A DNA stretch of 64,000 nt from Chloroflexota bacterium (GTDB lineage: Bacteria; Chloroflexota; Anaerolineae; Aggregatilineales; UBA2796): NCBI GenBank assembly GCA_021325095.1, contig JAJPHV010000001.1:18925-82924 (forward strand), written 5' to 3'. The first letter of the stretch is position 1, and each line of letters starts with the position of its first letter. The notes beneath the pieces are model-generated. The model did no database searches. It was not told the origin of the DNA and saw only the letters and a program-made list of their open reading frames with translations. Position numbers and translations under genes: made by a program. Below are positions 34,886 to 43,229 of this stretch, piece by piece.

Positions 34886-35182
34886 CTATTTCCCCGCTCG
34901 TAAAACCCACCACCCAATGAACAGGGCAAAGAGGATTAACCCCACCATATAAAGGACAACAGGCGGAACATTCACCATACGCTCCTCACCTCCCCTCATT
35001 ATCCGCAGCCCAATAAGGTACAAGACGACCACCAGCAAAAAGCCCGAACCAGCCACAGACAGGCTAAACGGCTTATCCGACACAAACTGACCAAACAGCA
35101 GCGCCCCGGCTGCTATGTTGCCCAAATCCAGCAGTTTTTCCCCTATCCGACCCGGCTGATCTTCGCTATACCGTTTGACCAT
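34886..35182 (-). CDS. Three-TM small membrane protein
   Basis: A 98-residue protein with hydrophobic segments at about 25-40, 46-68 and 75-94 (GFLLVVVLYLIGL, VVLYMVGLILFALFIGWW). The ATG at 35182 is preferred over a longer frame, but no strong ribosome binding site is seen. No family is recognised. Confidence 0.5.
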   Translation of the reverse strand: MVKRYSEDQPGRIGEKLLDLGNIAAGALLFGQFVSDKPFSLSVAGSGFLLVVVLYLIGLRIMRGGEERMVNVPPVVLYMVGLILFALFIGWWVLRAGK

Positions 35183-35291
35183 CGCAGTCGTATCATAGCA
35201 TACTCGCGCAAGCAGGCAGAGCCAACGGAAATTTCTATTGCTCACGGCGGGATGCTACACTACATCCTATGTGGTACGAGGATGAGCGGCT

Positions 35292-35483
35292 ATGACAGCC
35301 ATCGCCCAGGAATTGAGCCAGGTGGTGGGGATAGCGCCGGCCTGTGAGGCACGGAGTGTGCCACTGGCGCTCCATGTAGCGGATTTTGCAGGACTTTTCG
35401 GAGGTGCATTAGGCAAATTATTGCACAGGAGAAAAAGTCAATCTTCTATCAAACTGCCTGGCTTTGACCATATAGGAACTTGA
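35292..35483 (+). pseudogene. Possible IS3-type transposase N-terminal remnant
   Basis: The start (AIAQELSQVVGIAPACEARS) resembles the N-terminal HTH of IS3-family OrfB transposases (V...ACR.LGVPR type). After about 30 codons the similarity ends. The frame stops at 35483. There is no catalytic domain. Confidence 0.35.
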
Positions 35484-35587
35484 ATAGCATAGGGGAAGCT
35501 AATGACCGACAGCAAGCATAGGAGACAAACATGGTTAGCAAAATTGCGTGCTTCACGGCTGTGCGGAGAATAAGGTACAAATAAGAC

Positions 35588-35620
35588 TGTGTGGGCGGGG
35601 TTCCGCCCACACAAGCTTTT
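35588..35620. terminator. Strong hairpin beside the RelE-like gene
   Basis: TGTGTGGGCGG pairs perfectly with CCGCCCACACA around a 4-base loop and is followed by AGCTTTT. It lies just past the end of the minus-strand toxin gene. It could act in either direction. Confidence 0.6.
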
Positions 35621-35624
35621 CAGG

Positions 35625-35972
35625 CTATTTTATGTTGAGGAGGTCGTTCACACGGCCTTTTGCGATTTCTATGTCGCTGTTGAGGTGCTTGTCACGGGAT
35701 TTTGTTACCCCGTGCAGGTAGATAATTTCATTCCCTCGCATGAAGTAGAAAAGCCTGATGAAACGCCCATTTGCGTTCACTCTCAGTTCCCAGAGTTTGC
35801 TTTCGATGTGTCGCGTGTGTGGGTAGGTTAGGGCCGTTCCCATCATCGCATGGAGTTGGATTTTTCGTTGAACTGTGGCCTGTTCGTTTTTTGCGAGACT
35901 GTCGATGAACTCTGTAACTGGTGAGCGGTTGTCGTTCTGGTAGAACTTCGGGGAAAATGGACTTTTCTCCAA
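35625..35972 (-). CDS. RelE/HigB-like toxin (phage-derived Gp49-like)
   Basis: A 115-residue toxin-like protein: SPVTEFIDSLAKNEQATVQR, then KLWELRVNANGRFIRLFYF and the C-terminal HGVTKSRDKHLNSDIEIAKG. These match the HigB/Gp49 family, which usually cleaves mRNA on the ribosome. HigB is normally followed by an HTH antitoxin, but downstream there is only a hairpin, so it appears orphaned. It may be neutralised from elsewhere or be inactive. Confidence 0.75.
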   Translation of the reverse strand: MEKSPFSPKFYQNDNRSPVTEFIDSLAKNEQATVQRKIQLHAMMGTALTYPHTRHIESKLWELRVNANGRFIRLFYFMRGNEIIYLHGVTKSRDKHLNSDIEIAKGRVNDLLNIK

Positions 35973-36298
35973 CTGCTAACCTCCTTCGATAGCCAATGAA
36001 CAGGCGCAATAATCCCTGTAACTGGATTGACACCTGTTTTGGCAAGCGAAATGAGGTTTACATTGACATTGGAGTATCAACCTTTCATTGCGGGTGCTGG
36101 ATTCTTTACCTTCCAGCGAAATAGAGAATATGACAATTTTTTGATCCCGTCAAGTCTTGAACTTGTGTGCTAGTGTTTCGTTTAGAGCGACTTGGAAGCA
36201 ATGCTGGAAATCGGTTTGAGGGGAGTGGATAGTGTGTTGCTGCACAAATGAATGTGCTATTGCAATTCAGTCTATGCTCCCCTCAATGGTGTAGTTCC
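35973..36298. other. Intergenic region
   Basis: No gene or clear signal was found in these 326 bases. It presumably contains the promoter of the leftward toxin gene. Confidence 0.5.
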
Positions 36299-36511
36299 TT
36301 ACTGTGAGTCCGGGAATTCCCCGCTGCTTCCCTCTAGTTTCATGAGTGCGTCGTGTTCCTGTTGGAGGAACTCTTCATCTGTGAGTTCCGTTACCTTGTC
36401 CCATTCGCGCTTGAAAACGGGGTCGGTGAGCTTATAGGACATATAGGAATCCCAATTGATTAGGTTGACGCCCTGGTTCCCCTGACTGGCCTTACTTGTG
36501 CTGTCGCTCAT
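36299..36511 (-). CDS. Small acidic hypothetical protein
   Basis: This 70-residue soluble protein is preceded by AGGGAGAAC. It contains INWDSYMSYKLTDPVFKREW and an acidic helix (TELTDEEFLQQEHDALMKLE). No family is recognised. Confidence 0.55.
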   Translation of the reverse strand: MSDSTSKASQGNQGVNLINWDSYMSYKLTDPVFKREWDKVTELTDEEFLQQEHDALMKLEGSSGEFPDSQ

Positions 36512-36884
36512 GAGTTCTCCCTCTTAAACTATACTGGACACTGGCTAGACAAGCAATGCTTGCCCACCTTTGCATCCAGTATGTGGAGATTTCGAGACTC
36601 TTTAGAAGCGCAGGGTCGATCCCTTGGGCTGCTAAGTTATAGCGAAAATAATAGCAAGGTCACAGCATATTGTCAAGTTATAGGATATATCAGGTGAGGG
36701 CATTTTCGCCATGACTATGCCGTCCTCAGTCGCACAACCTTTCTTTTGCGACACATCTGCGGCCTCACCACCTGATTCAGTGCTGGTATAACAAAGGTTT
36801 CGTGCCTGGGTTGAAAATGAGAATAACCGATAGTTTTGGCGGAGAGGATATACGGGGGCAACAAGCTATGGGGTGCGGTGGCCG
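36512..36884. other. Intergenic region
   Basis: No gene is seen. An AT-rich stretch at about 36635-36690 with repeated TTATAG motifs could hold promoters. Otherwise nothing can be called. Confidence 0.4.
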
Positions 36885-36980
36885 CTACTTGGTCGTTTTT
36901 CTCGCACCCTGAGCCAACAGGTAGTAAATCCCTGCAAAAACCACTAACGCGCCAGCGATCATCAGAAGTAGCCAGAGCAT
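36885..36980 (-). CDS. 31-residue membrane microprotein
   Basis: A very short frame with a single TM helix: MLWLLLMIAGALVVFAGIYY, then LLAQGARKTTK. It starts 1 base after the stop of the 28-residue gene and is similar to it (LMI.GAL...A...Y), suggesting duplication. It is the last of three tiny membrane genes in one minus-strand run. Confidence 0.55.
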   Translation of the reverse strand: MLWLLLMIAGALVVFAGIYYLLAQGARKTTK

Positions 36981-36981
36981 C

Positions 36982-37068
36982 TTAGTGCTTGGCTTGACGA
37001 GTGCCCAGGTAGACAAACACAGCAATGATCGCTAGTGCGCCCAAAATCATCAAGAATAGTTCAACCAT
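36982..37068 (-). CDS. 28-residue membrane microprotein
   Basis: A single TM helix: VELFLMILGALAIIAVFVYL, with a basic tail (GTRQAKH). GGAGG lies upstream within the end of the preceding small gene. It is paralogous in pattern to the 31-residue protein. The function is unknown. Confidence 0.55.
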   Translation of the reverse strand: MVELFLMILGALAIIAVFVYLGTRQAKH

Positions 37069-37071
37069 TCA

Positions 37072-37224
37072 TTATTCACCTCCTCTGGTTAGATAATATG
37101 CGAACGCATACGCACTCGCAAAACTTGCCAACCCAAGCAGAAGAATGCTCCATCGAAACGGGCTTGTGCCAGGGACAATCTGAGCGATCACCAGTCCTGC
37201 AAAGACCAGATTCCCCCACTCCAT
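37072..37224 (-). CDS. 50-residue two-TM microprotein
   Basis: Two hydrophobic helices (LVFAGLVIAQIV and SILLLGLASFASAYAFAYYL) are separated by a short basic turn. It is first of the three small genes, and its 3' end carries the ribosome binding site of the next gene, which supports all three as an operon. Confidence 0.55.
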   Translation of the reverse strand: MEWGNLVFAGLVIAQIVPGTSPFRWSILLLGLASFASAYAFAYYLTRGGE

Positions 37225-37366
37225 CAACTATCGGCGAATTTGCCCCGTTGCTTGCGGGTCAACACCATTTTCCGAGCCATAGCGCGTCATAGCACGCCAG
37301 ATAAAGAAAAAGCCAGTATGGCTGCACTGGATTTGACAGTTCCCAAAAGCGGTTGTCTGCAACAGT

Positions 37367-37600
37367 TCATGACGGCGCGAGTTGCCAGCGCCCATCAGGA
37401 AGTCGCTCCCAATGTAACTGGCAATCGTTCTCAACCTCGGCGGACTGCCAATTTGGGGCAATAACGTAGAAATATGGAGGCGTGTGTGTGGAGTGCATAT
37501 AAACCCCTGCCCAGACCTCTTCTGTTGATGATCTGCGAGCAATTTCTTCGTCGCAGGCGCGTATAGCTTCCTCTGCTGTATTAAAGTGTTGTCTCGTCAT
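37367..37600 (-). CDS. Hypothetical protein, 77 residues
   Basis: A good ribosome binding site (GAGGAG) precedes the ATG at 37600. The protein begins with a helix (NTAEEAIRACDEEIARRSST) and then aromatic strands (YMHSTHTPPYFYVIAPNW). No family is recognised. Confidence 0.55.
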   Translation of the reverse strand: MTRQHFNTAEEAIRACDEEIARRSSTEEVWAGVYMHSTHTPPYFYVIAPNWQSAEVENDCQLHWERLPDGRWQLAPS

Positions 37601-37896
37601 TCACGTCTCCTCGTAATGATCAGCTTTTGTCCTCAGTAGGGCGTTCTGATATTCAGCTTATCCCCTAGTGCATTATCAAGAGACCTTTTCGGGAATGGCT
37701 AGCTGTTTTTCGGCAGCATAAGGGCAAACAGGCACAATTCGTTTGCCGACTACATCTCCGGGCTTTGCACTAGCTATATCCTCCGCCTGATTATCATTTA
37801 GAGCGGTACGTCTCTATGCGGCTAGTGGCGTTGAACAAATCACATCTGAGATTATACGGTAATCTTGGGAAGAGATAGTAGCTGATAGGAGCAATT

Positions 37897-38052
37897 TTGG
37901 CGATTCAATCACAACTGCCCATTTATGGAATGCTGATCATTCTATTCATCATTGTGGCGCTCATCGAGATTTATACGATACTCAGGGGCTACGGTGATGT
38001 ACCCAAAGAATTGCGGGAACTGCACGAGCGCAAGAAACGGGAGCATTTGTAA
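37897..38052 (+). CDS. 51-residue single-TM protein
   Basis: A TTG start at 37897 lies 5-6 bases after AGGAG. It has a TM helix (GMLIILFIIVALIEIYTILR) and a charged cytosolic tail (ELRELHERKKREHL). No family is recognised. Confidence 0.55.
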   Translation: MAIQSQLPIYGMLIILFIIVALIEIYTILRGYGDVPKELRELHERKKREHL

Positions 38053-38077
38053 ATCGAAGCCGTTGATACACACTCGT

Positions 38078-38248
38078 TCACATCTTGTGGTGGTTCCCTC
38101 GATTTACACGGGTAAAGCGCAGGGTATCTTCATCAAGTATTTCAACGTGGAATTCGTCGCCTCGGTTGAAGCCATGTTGTGCGATCACGGCCTTTGGAAC
38201 CGTGATTTGCCCCTTCGTAGTAAGAGTTACGGATGTGGGGTATGTCAT
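38078..38248 (-). CDS. AbrB/MazE-type antitoxin
   Basis: A 56-residue swapped-hairpin DNA-binding protein: SVTLTTKGQITVPKAVIAQH, then GDEFHVEILDEDTLRF, a clear SpoVT-AbrB domain. It overlaps the stop of the upstream 90-residue gene by 4 bases. No toxin lies directly downstream. It may regulate the neighbouring genes or pair with the RelE-like gene at 38570. Confidence 0.82.
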   Translation of the reverse strand: MTYPTSVTLTTKGQITVPKAVIAQHGFNRGDEFHVEILDEDTLRFTRVNRGNHHKM

Positions 38249-38517
38249 CGTGCTTTCTGAAATAATGGCAGGTCGCCGAACTGCACTGGGCGCCGCCCTT
38301 GGCGCTTTATTTGGGGCTGCGCAAGGTTGTCATGGCGCGCACTCCCTGTTGAGACATAGTTGAAGCCACTGCTGACAAAGCGCTGCATGGTCGTGCCTGG
38401 GGGAAGCTGGCCGTAGTAGTCAAAGAGTTCAAACATGCGCTCTTGCCACGATGGCTTGGGGGCGCTGACGTTTCGATGCTGCCTTAGAAATTCTTGGTAG
38501 CCTGCTTTGTCGCTCAT
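38245..38517 (-). CDS. Hypothetical protein upstream of AbrB-type antitoxin
   Basis: A 90-residue soluble protein: QEFLRQHRNVSAPKPSWQER, then FELFDYYGQLPPGTTMQRFV. No family is recognised. It is coupled to the AbrB-type gene by an ATGA overlap, so it may be its partner. Confidence 0.5.
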   Translation of the reverse strand: MSDKAGYQEFLRQHRNVSAPKPSWQERMFELFDYYGQLPPGTTMQRFVSSGFNYVSTGSARHDNLAQPQIKRQGRRPVQFGDLPLFQKAR

Positions 38518-38569
38518 CTCTCATGGTAGCACGCAAGCCTGGGCAAGCTCAAGCACAAAGCAAGGGGGT

Positions 38570-38830
38570 TCACGGTCTTCTGTATATCGCGTGTGTGCCA
38601 ACCCGACGCAGGACAATGATGTCCTGATGGATTTGAAATGTCAGCCGATAACGCTCGTCAACTCTGGCTTCCCAGATGTCGTCTTCGTGCCCCATTTTCT
38701 TGGCTGCGAGGCTTGGGTGACGAATATCCTGAGCTAAAAAGACCAGTTGCGCTGCACTTTCTTTTGGATGGTTGGCGGGAGTTAATTGAATTGCTTGGTA
38801 AACGGTTGGGTTCGGAGGAATTTCATGAAT
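38570..38830 (-). CDS. RelE/ParE-like toxin without a standard start codon
   Basis: About 86 residues match RelE-superfamily toxins of the cytotoxic-repressor type: DIRHPSLAAKKMGHEDDIWE, then ARVDERYRLTFQIH and IVLRRVGTHAIYRRP. No ATG, GTG or TTG opens the full domain. An ATT at 38830 would overlap the antitoxin stop by 8 bases. Either ATT initiates by coupling or the gene has lost its start. Confidence 0.6.
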   Translation of the reverse strand: MHEIPPNPTVYQAIQLTPANHPKESAAQLVFLAQDIRHPSLAAKKMGHEDDIWEARVDERYRLTFQIHQDIIVLRRVGTHAIYRRP

Positions 38831-39113
38831 GGGCGTTTAGGTCTGCGACAAGCTCCTCCATACTGTCAAATACCTCATAGTCGCCCATTTTCAGAGCCGC
38901 ATTGACTTCCCGCTCCCCTCTCTGCCATTCCTCGCTCCAAAACCACGCTTGATCTGCGAGGACATGCTTGGGGCGTTTGAGGTGTGGAATGGGCAGTTCA
39001 CTGGGCTTGGCCTCACTCAAATCCCGCGCCAATTTACTCGCCGGCTCCAAATAATCAGCGCGTTTGGCAAACTTCTGTTGGGTTTCTGGGGATAAAACAA
39101 CGGTCTGGGCCAT
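38823..39113 (-). CDS. Antitoxin of the RelE-like pair
   Basis: A 96-residue protein. The C-terminal WFWSEEWQRGEREVNAALKM followed by YEVFDSMEELVADL is a pattern seen in many small antitoxins that bind RelE-type toxins. The N-terminal part (VVLSPETQQKFAKRADYLEP) would be the DNA-binding region. It lies directly upstream of the RelE-like frame and overlaps it. Confidence 0.65.
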   Translation of the reverse strand: MAQTVVLSPETQQKFAKRADYLEPASKLARDLSEAKPSELPIPHLKRPKHVLADQAWFWSEEWQRGEREVNAALKMGDYEVFDSMEELVADLNAHS

Positions 39114-39313
39114 AGCTGGCTGCATGATAACACGCGCATACAAGCGAAGTCCAGAGCAGCACCACTGCTGACGCTCAAGGTGGGCAAAGCAAATGCAAGC
39201 GTAAACACCGTGAAGGTACAGCCAGCCAGAAAGTGTGCTATCCTGACGTGAAGGTAGGTGGCTGTCGCCTGATGCTCAACCGTCCGCGACCTTTGTAGTT
39301 TGGGGGCAGGACT

Positions 39314-39751
39314 ATGAAAGTTTCTGACATCCTGAGGAAAAAACCGTCCGAGGTCTTTACCATCCGCCCAGAGCAATCACTTCTTGATGCCTGCCAACTC
39401 CTCGCCAGCAAGAATGTCGGGGCACTCGTGGTTGTAGATGATCATCACACGCCTGTCGGGATCGTCTCCGAGCGCGACATCGTGCGCCAACTGGCAACCA
39501 GGGCCGCTTCCCCAAAGTCGCTCAAGGTGGGCAACGTGATGACCAAAGAGCTACTCATCGCCCTCCCCGATGACGATATTGCCTACGTGAGCAACACCAT
39601 GACCCACAAGCGCATCCGTCATCTGCCTGTCCTGCAAGACGGGAAACTCGTGGGTATTGTGTCTATCGGTGATGTGGTCAAGGCTCAACTGGACTATTTT
39701 GAGGGTGAAGCGCGCACCCTTCAACAGTACATCAATGGTGGGTATGCCTAA
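39314..39751 (+). CDS. CBS-domain pair protein
   Basis: A 145-residue protein made of two CBS domains: ILRKKPSEVFTIRPEQSLLD ... GALVVVDDHHTPVGIVSERD, and MTKELLIALPDDDIAYVSNT ... RHLPVLQDGKLVGIVSIGD. CBS pairs bind adenosine nucleotides and act as energy sensors. No fused effector is present, so it would act on a partner. It is alone on the plus strand. Confidence 0.92.
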   Translation: MKVSDILRKKPSEVFTIRPEQSLLDACQLLASKNVGALVVVDDHHTPVGIVSERDIVRQLATRAASPKSLKVGNVMTKELLIALPDDDIAYVSNTMTHKRIRHLPVLQDGKLVGIVSIGDVVKAQLDYFEGEARTLQQYINGGYA

Positions 39752-39821
39752 TCTCACGCAACCAGGTGGCAGTCTGCCTACCGCAAACGAATATCGCACA
39801 TGTCACCTCTTATACTCACCA

Positions 39822-40205
39822 TTAGCCTGTTAATCCCTTCTGGTGAAGTTCCATGAGTGCTTTGAGGGTCTTGGGTTGAAAGTACAGGTCACGTTCAATG
39901 GGCAGTCCCAACGGGCCACGCGCTGCCTCAAGCTCTGATAGCGAAAAGTGCCTTAATTCAAGTTCAAACCCCGATACCAAGCCAAAAAACATAAAATCCA
40001 CCTTTGGCTTGTCCGAGTCCATGTAGCCTTCTTCGTCTACTGGTGAGCCATCTGAGGCATACCATGTCCAGTTTGAATCTGGCGTAAAGAACTTCAACAT
40101 GGCCTGAGCCTCAAGCCCCTTCTCTTCCCCACTATACAGCGCTGGTAAGCGTTCGCGGGACTCAGGATCAAGTATCCCTTCATGTCGGGGAATCTCAGGA
40201 GACAT
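39822..40205 (-). CDS. DUF2958 family protein
   Basis: 127 residues with the family pattern LKFFTPDSNWTWYASD, then FFGLVSGFELELRHFSLSEL and ARGPLGLPIERDLYF. DUF2958 proteins are common on plasmids and integrative elements and have no known activity. The start at ATG 40205 follows family alignment. Confidence 0.82.
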   Translation of the reverse strand: MSPEIPRHEGILDPESRERLPALYSGEEKGLEAQAMLKFFTPDSNWTWYASDGSPVDEEGYMDSDKPKVDFMFFGLVSGFELELRHFSLSELEAARGPLGLPIERDLYFQPKTLKALMELHQKGLTG

Positions 40206-40274
40206 AAGAACATGATAGCAGATGAAAGTAACGTCAGGCTGCCCGCTGACAGAAAACGACGAAACAGGAGCCAC

Positions 40275-40676
40275 TTACGCAACTGTCCCCTCTCCGAGGG
40301 CTGCCTCGACTTTGTTCAACAATTCCAGTGGGCTAAACGGCTTCACCATGTAATCATCTGCGCCTGCCGCCTGGCCTACCTGTCGATCCCAACGCTGGCC
40401 TTTGACCGTCAGCAGGATAATGAAGATAGGGCGGGTAGCCTTGTCAGCTTTGAGGAGGCGGCATACATCCAAGCCGTCCAACTGGCCCTTGGGCATCTGA
40501 ATGTCCAGGATCATTAACTCCGGCAACTCGGCCTGGGCCAGTGCCAGAGCTTGGTCTCCGTTGGCCGCCGTCAGAATCCGAAGCGGATTTGAACTGGCCT
40601 CTAGCGTCACCTGGAGCAATTCGCGTACTTGAGGTTGATCATCGACGATCAGAACTGTTCTCATTGTTGCGGCCAT
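40275..40676 (-). CDS. Stand-alone response regulator receiver
   Basis: A 133-residue CheY-like protein: TVLIVDDQPQVRELL (acidic pair), LMILDIQMP with the phospho-acceptor Asp, LLTVKG and VKPFSPLELL with the conserved Lys. There is no output domain and no histidine kinase nearby. The start is supported by GAGG before the ATG. Confidence 0.92.
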   Translation of the reverse strand: MAATMRTVLIVDDQPQVRELLQVTLEASSNPLRILTAANGDQALALAQAELPELMILDIQMPKGQLDGLDVCRLLKADKATRPIFIILLTVKGQRWDRQVGQAAGADDYMVKPFSPLELLNKVEAALGEGTVA

Positions 40677-40788
40677 TGTGTCCTCTTGTCCAACATCCTC
40701 AAGCCCCGGCTTTTGAGTGTAAGCACCGCGAATAGCCCCTCGATTGGCCTAGAAATGGCTTCCGGCGCACCGCGCGACCTATGGGCAG

Positions 40789-41142
40789 TCAGCTAAACCG
40801 GACTTTGATGCGCAGATCACCGAGGCGTAGCTCATCGCCGTGCCGCAACTGCTGGTCGGTGGTGACCGACAGCCCTTGGCCGTTGAGCCATGTGCCGTTG
40901 GTGCTACCCAGGTCGGCCACATAGACCGCATCATTTGTAACGGTCAGTTGGAGATGGCGGCGCGACACGCCCTTCTGCTCTGCCCCAAACGGGCTAAGGT
41001 CGATGTGAGGTTGCGAATCCGGGCTGTCGGTACGCCGCCCAATGATAAGCACCTCAGCTTTCGGTAAGGTCAACTGTCCATCGTCAATCTCGAAAATGAT
41101 CGTGGGTGGTCTTTCTCGGTTGGGAAGCGGCACGGTGGTCAT
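40789..41142 (-). CDS. FHA-domain protein
   Basis: A 117-residue single forkhead-associated domain that binds phosphothreonine peptides: VLIIGRRTDSP, GVSRRHLQLTV, then VADLGSTNGTWLNGQ. All key residues (GR, SRRH, STNGT) are present. No Ser/Thr kinase is in the window, so its partner would be host encoded. Confidence 0.92.
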   Translation of the reverse strand: MTTVPLPNRERPPTIIFEIDDGQLTLPKAEVLIIGRRTDSPDSQPHIDLSPFGAEQKGVSRRHLQLTVTNDAVYVADLGSTNGTWLNGQGLSVTTDQQLRHGDELRLGDLRIKVRFS

Positions 41143-41394
41143 GATGTCGTCTCCAATGTCGGGCCTCACTTGATGAAGTGTTGAGCATCCTTACGATCAA
41201 TAACGTATGGTCAAGCCAGGGGTTACGGGCGGGCGCTGTCCAACCCGAAATTTCTCACAAACTTCACAAAAAGTTTACGCCTACGGTTTTTGGGAGATAT
41301 ACAGGCAGCGTAGCAAACCGCTGCACCGTATCGTCAATTAATTCGGCTGCGATCTCAGAAGTGATATGGGCCGGGATGGGTCAATCCCTTCGAC

Positions 41395-42243
41395 TCACCC
41401 ACCTGGACACACATTCTCGCATGGCACACCATCGTGGTCGCGGTCAAGCCGCGAATTGCCCGCTCTCAGGCACGCATACGCCTGGTCACACGTCAATTGA
41501 GAACACGTAGCGCTCAAATTGGGACAGACCGCCCCTTGCGCTGGCTGAGGGGCAACAGGTGGTAATGGTGTAAACGTTGGTGTCCTGGTAGGTCTAGGGG
41601 TTGCAGTTGGTCTGGGCGTCCTCGTGGGTCGGGGTGTACTTGTGGGTGTTGGAGTTGGTGCACCCAGAAAGTCAATATCAAGCACAGGATGCAGTTCAAT
41701 CCCGTTTCGCGCAACACCCCGCTGCCCATGTATGAAATCAAAGAAACCAATGCCAGTCACTTTCACTGTCAGGTTCGCGTTTTGATAGCTGCCAGTCGCG
41801 TGTAATTGTGCGTCAAACTTTGCCCTGGCCTGGGCAATTTGTGCGGCAAAGGGACTGCCCAATACACAATCTGGCGCGGGAATCTCAGCAATCATGGTCT
41901 TCCCATTGGCATCGCGTAGTGCTAAATGATAATCTGAGTCACCGACTTCAAGTTTGTAAGCAAATAGCGTGGCCGTCACCACAAACACAGTGGTCTCTGT
42001 TGGCGCAATCCGATTTTTGTCAGGGAGCGTGCGGGGCTTGGGCAGAGCCACCAGTTGCGCAATCGTTGTCTCGGTAGGCGCAGCCAGATTGACCAAGCCT
42101 GCATCCAAGTCAGTGCCGATCTTGACGGGCCAGCGCTCCGTTCCACAGACAGCCTGAGCCAGCGAGGGGACGCGATGGGTATCTCCTCCGAGAAAAAGAA
42201 ATACACTTCCCACAAAAATAAAGATGGCGGTGAGTCGTCGCAT
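41395..42243 (-). CDS. Secreted protein with Pro/Thr linker and Excalibur domain
   Basis: 282 residues starting at ATG 42243, which has GGAGGG upstream. It has an N-terminal signal peptide (RRLTAIFIFVGSVFLFLGG) and an uncharacterised extracellular beta-rich domain. A repetitive linker (PTPTPTSTPRPTRTPRPT and more) leads to a C-terminal Excalibur calcium-binding motif (SRLDRDHDGVPCENVCPG) with extra Cys pairs. Such linkers are common in Chloroflexota secreted proteins. Confidence 0.8.
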   Translation of the reverse strand: MRRLTAIFIFVGSVFLFLGGDTHRVPSLAQAVCGTERWPVKIGTDLDAGLVNLAAPTETTIAQLVALPKPRTLPDKNRIAPTETTVFVVTATLFAYKLEVGDSDYHLALRDANGKTMIAEIPAPDCVLGSPFAAQIAQARAKFDAQLHATGSYQNANLTVKVTGIGFFDFIHGQRGVARNGIELHPVLDIDFLGAPTPTPTSTPRPTRTPRPTATPRPTRTPTFTPLPPVAPQPAQGAVCPNLSATCSQLTCDQAYACLRAGNSRLDRDHDGVPCENVCPGG

Positions 42244-42362
42244 GAGATGCCCTCCAAACTTTCTCATAGGAACTGTATTGCACAACAACTATACCTCAGT
42301 TCGCTTGCTTTGGCGCAGAAGAGCGGCTCTGTTCGTGGAAAATGGAGCATTCGACGTAGAGC

Positions 42363-42764
42363 CTACAGTTGCGGCTTTTTGTTCAGTAGCCCTCTGGCAT
42401 GAAATTCCAGTTCTTGCCAGAAGACATCTTCAACAAAGTGATCCCGAATGGCTTGGGCGATGTGATGCAAATCTTCCTCAGTCAGTTGCGCAATCTCCGC
42501 TTCTGTCAAGTTCACCTGTTGCAAGTCATCCTGGGCCACACGCACCAGTGGCACGAGCTTGTCTGGGGTACTGCCCACTTTTGGGAAGCGCAGGTCAATC
42601 GCCTCCCGCATCCACAGCCCATACTCCCCTTGCATCACTTTGTCCAACAATACCAGCGCAAAGGTTGCCTGGTGCGCAATGGGAAGCTGCTGGAAGCGCT
42701 CAAGCACTTCGTCTTTCAGTTTCAGAATTTGCTCTGGGTCAGTCACTCCCCTTTCCTGGTTCAT
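42363..42764 (-). CDS. Hypothetical helical protein
   Basis: This 133-residue soluble protein overlaps the upstream gene by 4 bases. It is mostly helical (LKLKDEVLERFQQLPIAHQA, LTEAEIAQLTEEDLHHIAQA). No family is recognised. It is last gene of a three-gene minus-strand run. Confidence 0.6.
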   Translation of the reverse strand: MNQERGVTDPEQILKLKDEVLERFQQLPIAHQATFALVLLDKVMQGEYGLWMREAIDLRFPKVGSTPDKLVPLVRVAQDDLQQVNLTEAEIAQLTEEDLHHIAQAIRDHFVEDVFWQELEFHARGLLNKKPQL

Positions 42765-43204
42765 GGTTCCTCAAGCGATGTGGGCACTGAATCAAGCCAC
42801 ACTCCATACTCTGCCTGGTACTTGGGGTCGGACTCAATGGTCTTTTTGAGCGACTCAAAATCTACCTCATGGGTCATGGGCGTATCGGCGGTTGGGTACT
42901 CTTCCTGGGCTTGCACCAGACTTTCCAGAGGCCGGGTGCGGGCCTGGGCTTGCCGTTCCAGGTCACGTTCTTGTTCCTCCGGTGTGCGCGGGTCTTCCTG
43001 GATAAGCATTAACCGGGTGTGTGGGGACAAGGGCAAGAGCGGTGTGGCCGTCACGCCAAACTGCGCAATGTCGCGTTGCGAAAACATCTCGTTTTGCAGG
43101 GGCAGTTCCCGCGCCCTGTCTTGCTCTTTTTGCCTGCGGGTGCGGGTATCCACAAACTCACCCGTAAACATATCCTGCTGTAGTGGTCTTTCAGCTTTAC
43201 TCAT
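42761..43204 (-). CDS. Hypothetical charged protein
   Basis: 147 residues from ATG 43204, highly charged and Gln-rich, probably coiled coil in the middle (RTPEEQERDLERQAQARTRP). It has segments QQDMFTGEF and LQNEMFSQRD that look like internal repeats. No family is recognised. Confidence 0.55.
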   Translation of the reverse strand: MSKAERPLQQDMFTGEFVDTRTRRQKEQDRARELPLQNEMFSQRDIAQFGVTATPLLPLSPHTRLMLIQEDPRTPEEQERDLERQAQARTRPLESLVQAQEEYPTADTPMTHEVDFESLKKTIESDPKYQAEYGVWLDSVPTSLEEP

Positions 43205-43229
43205 ACAATTTACACACTGTCCTGACCCT

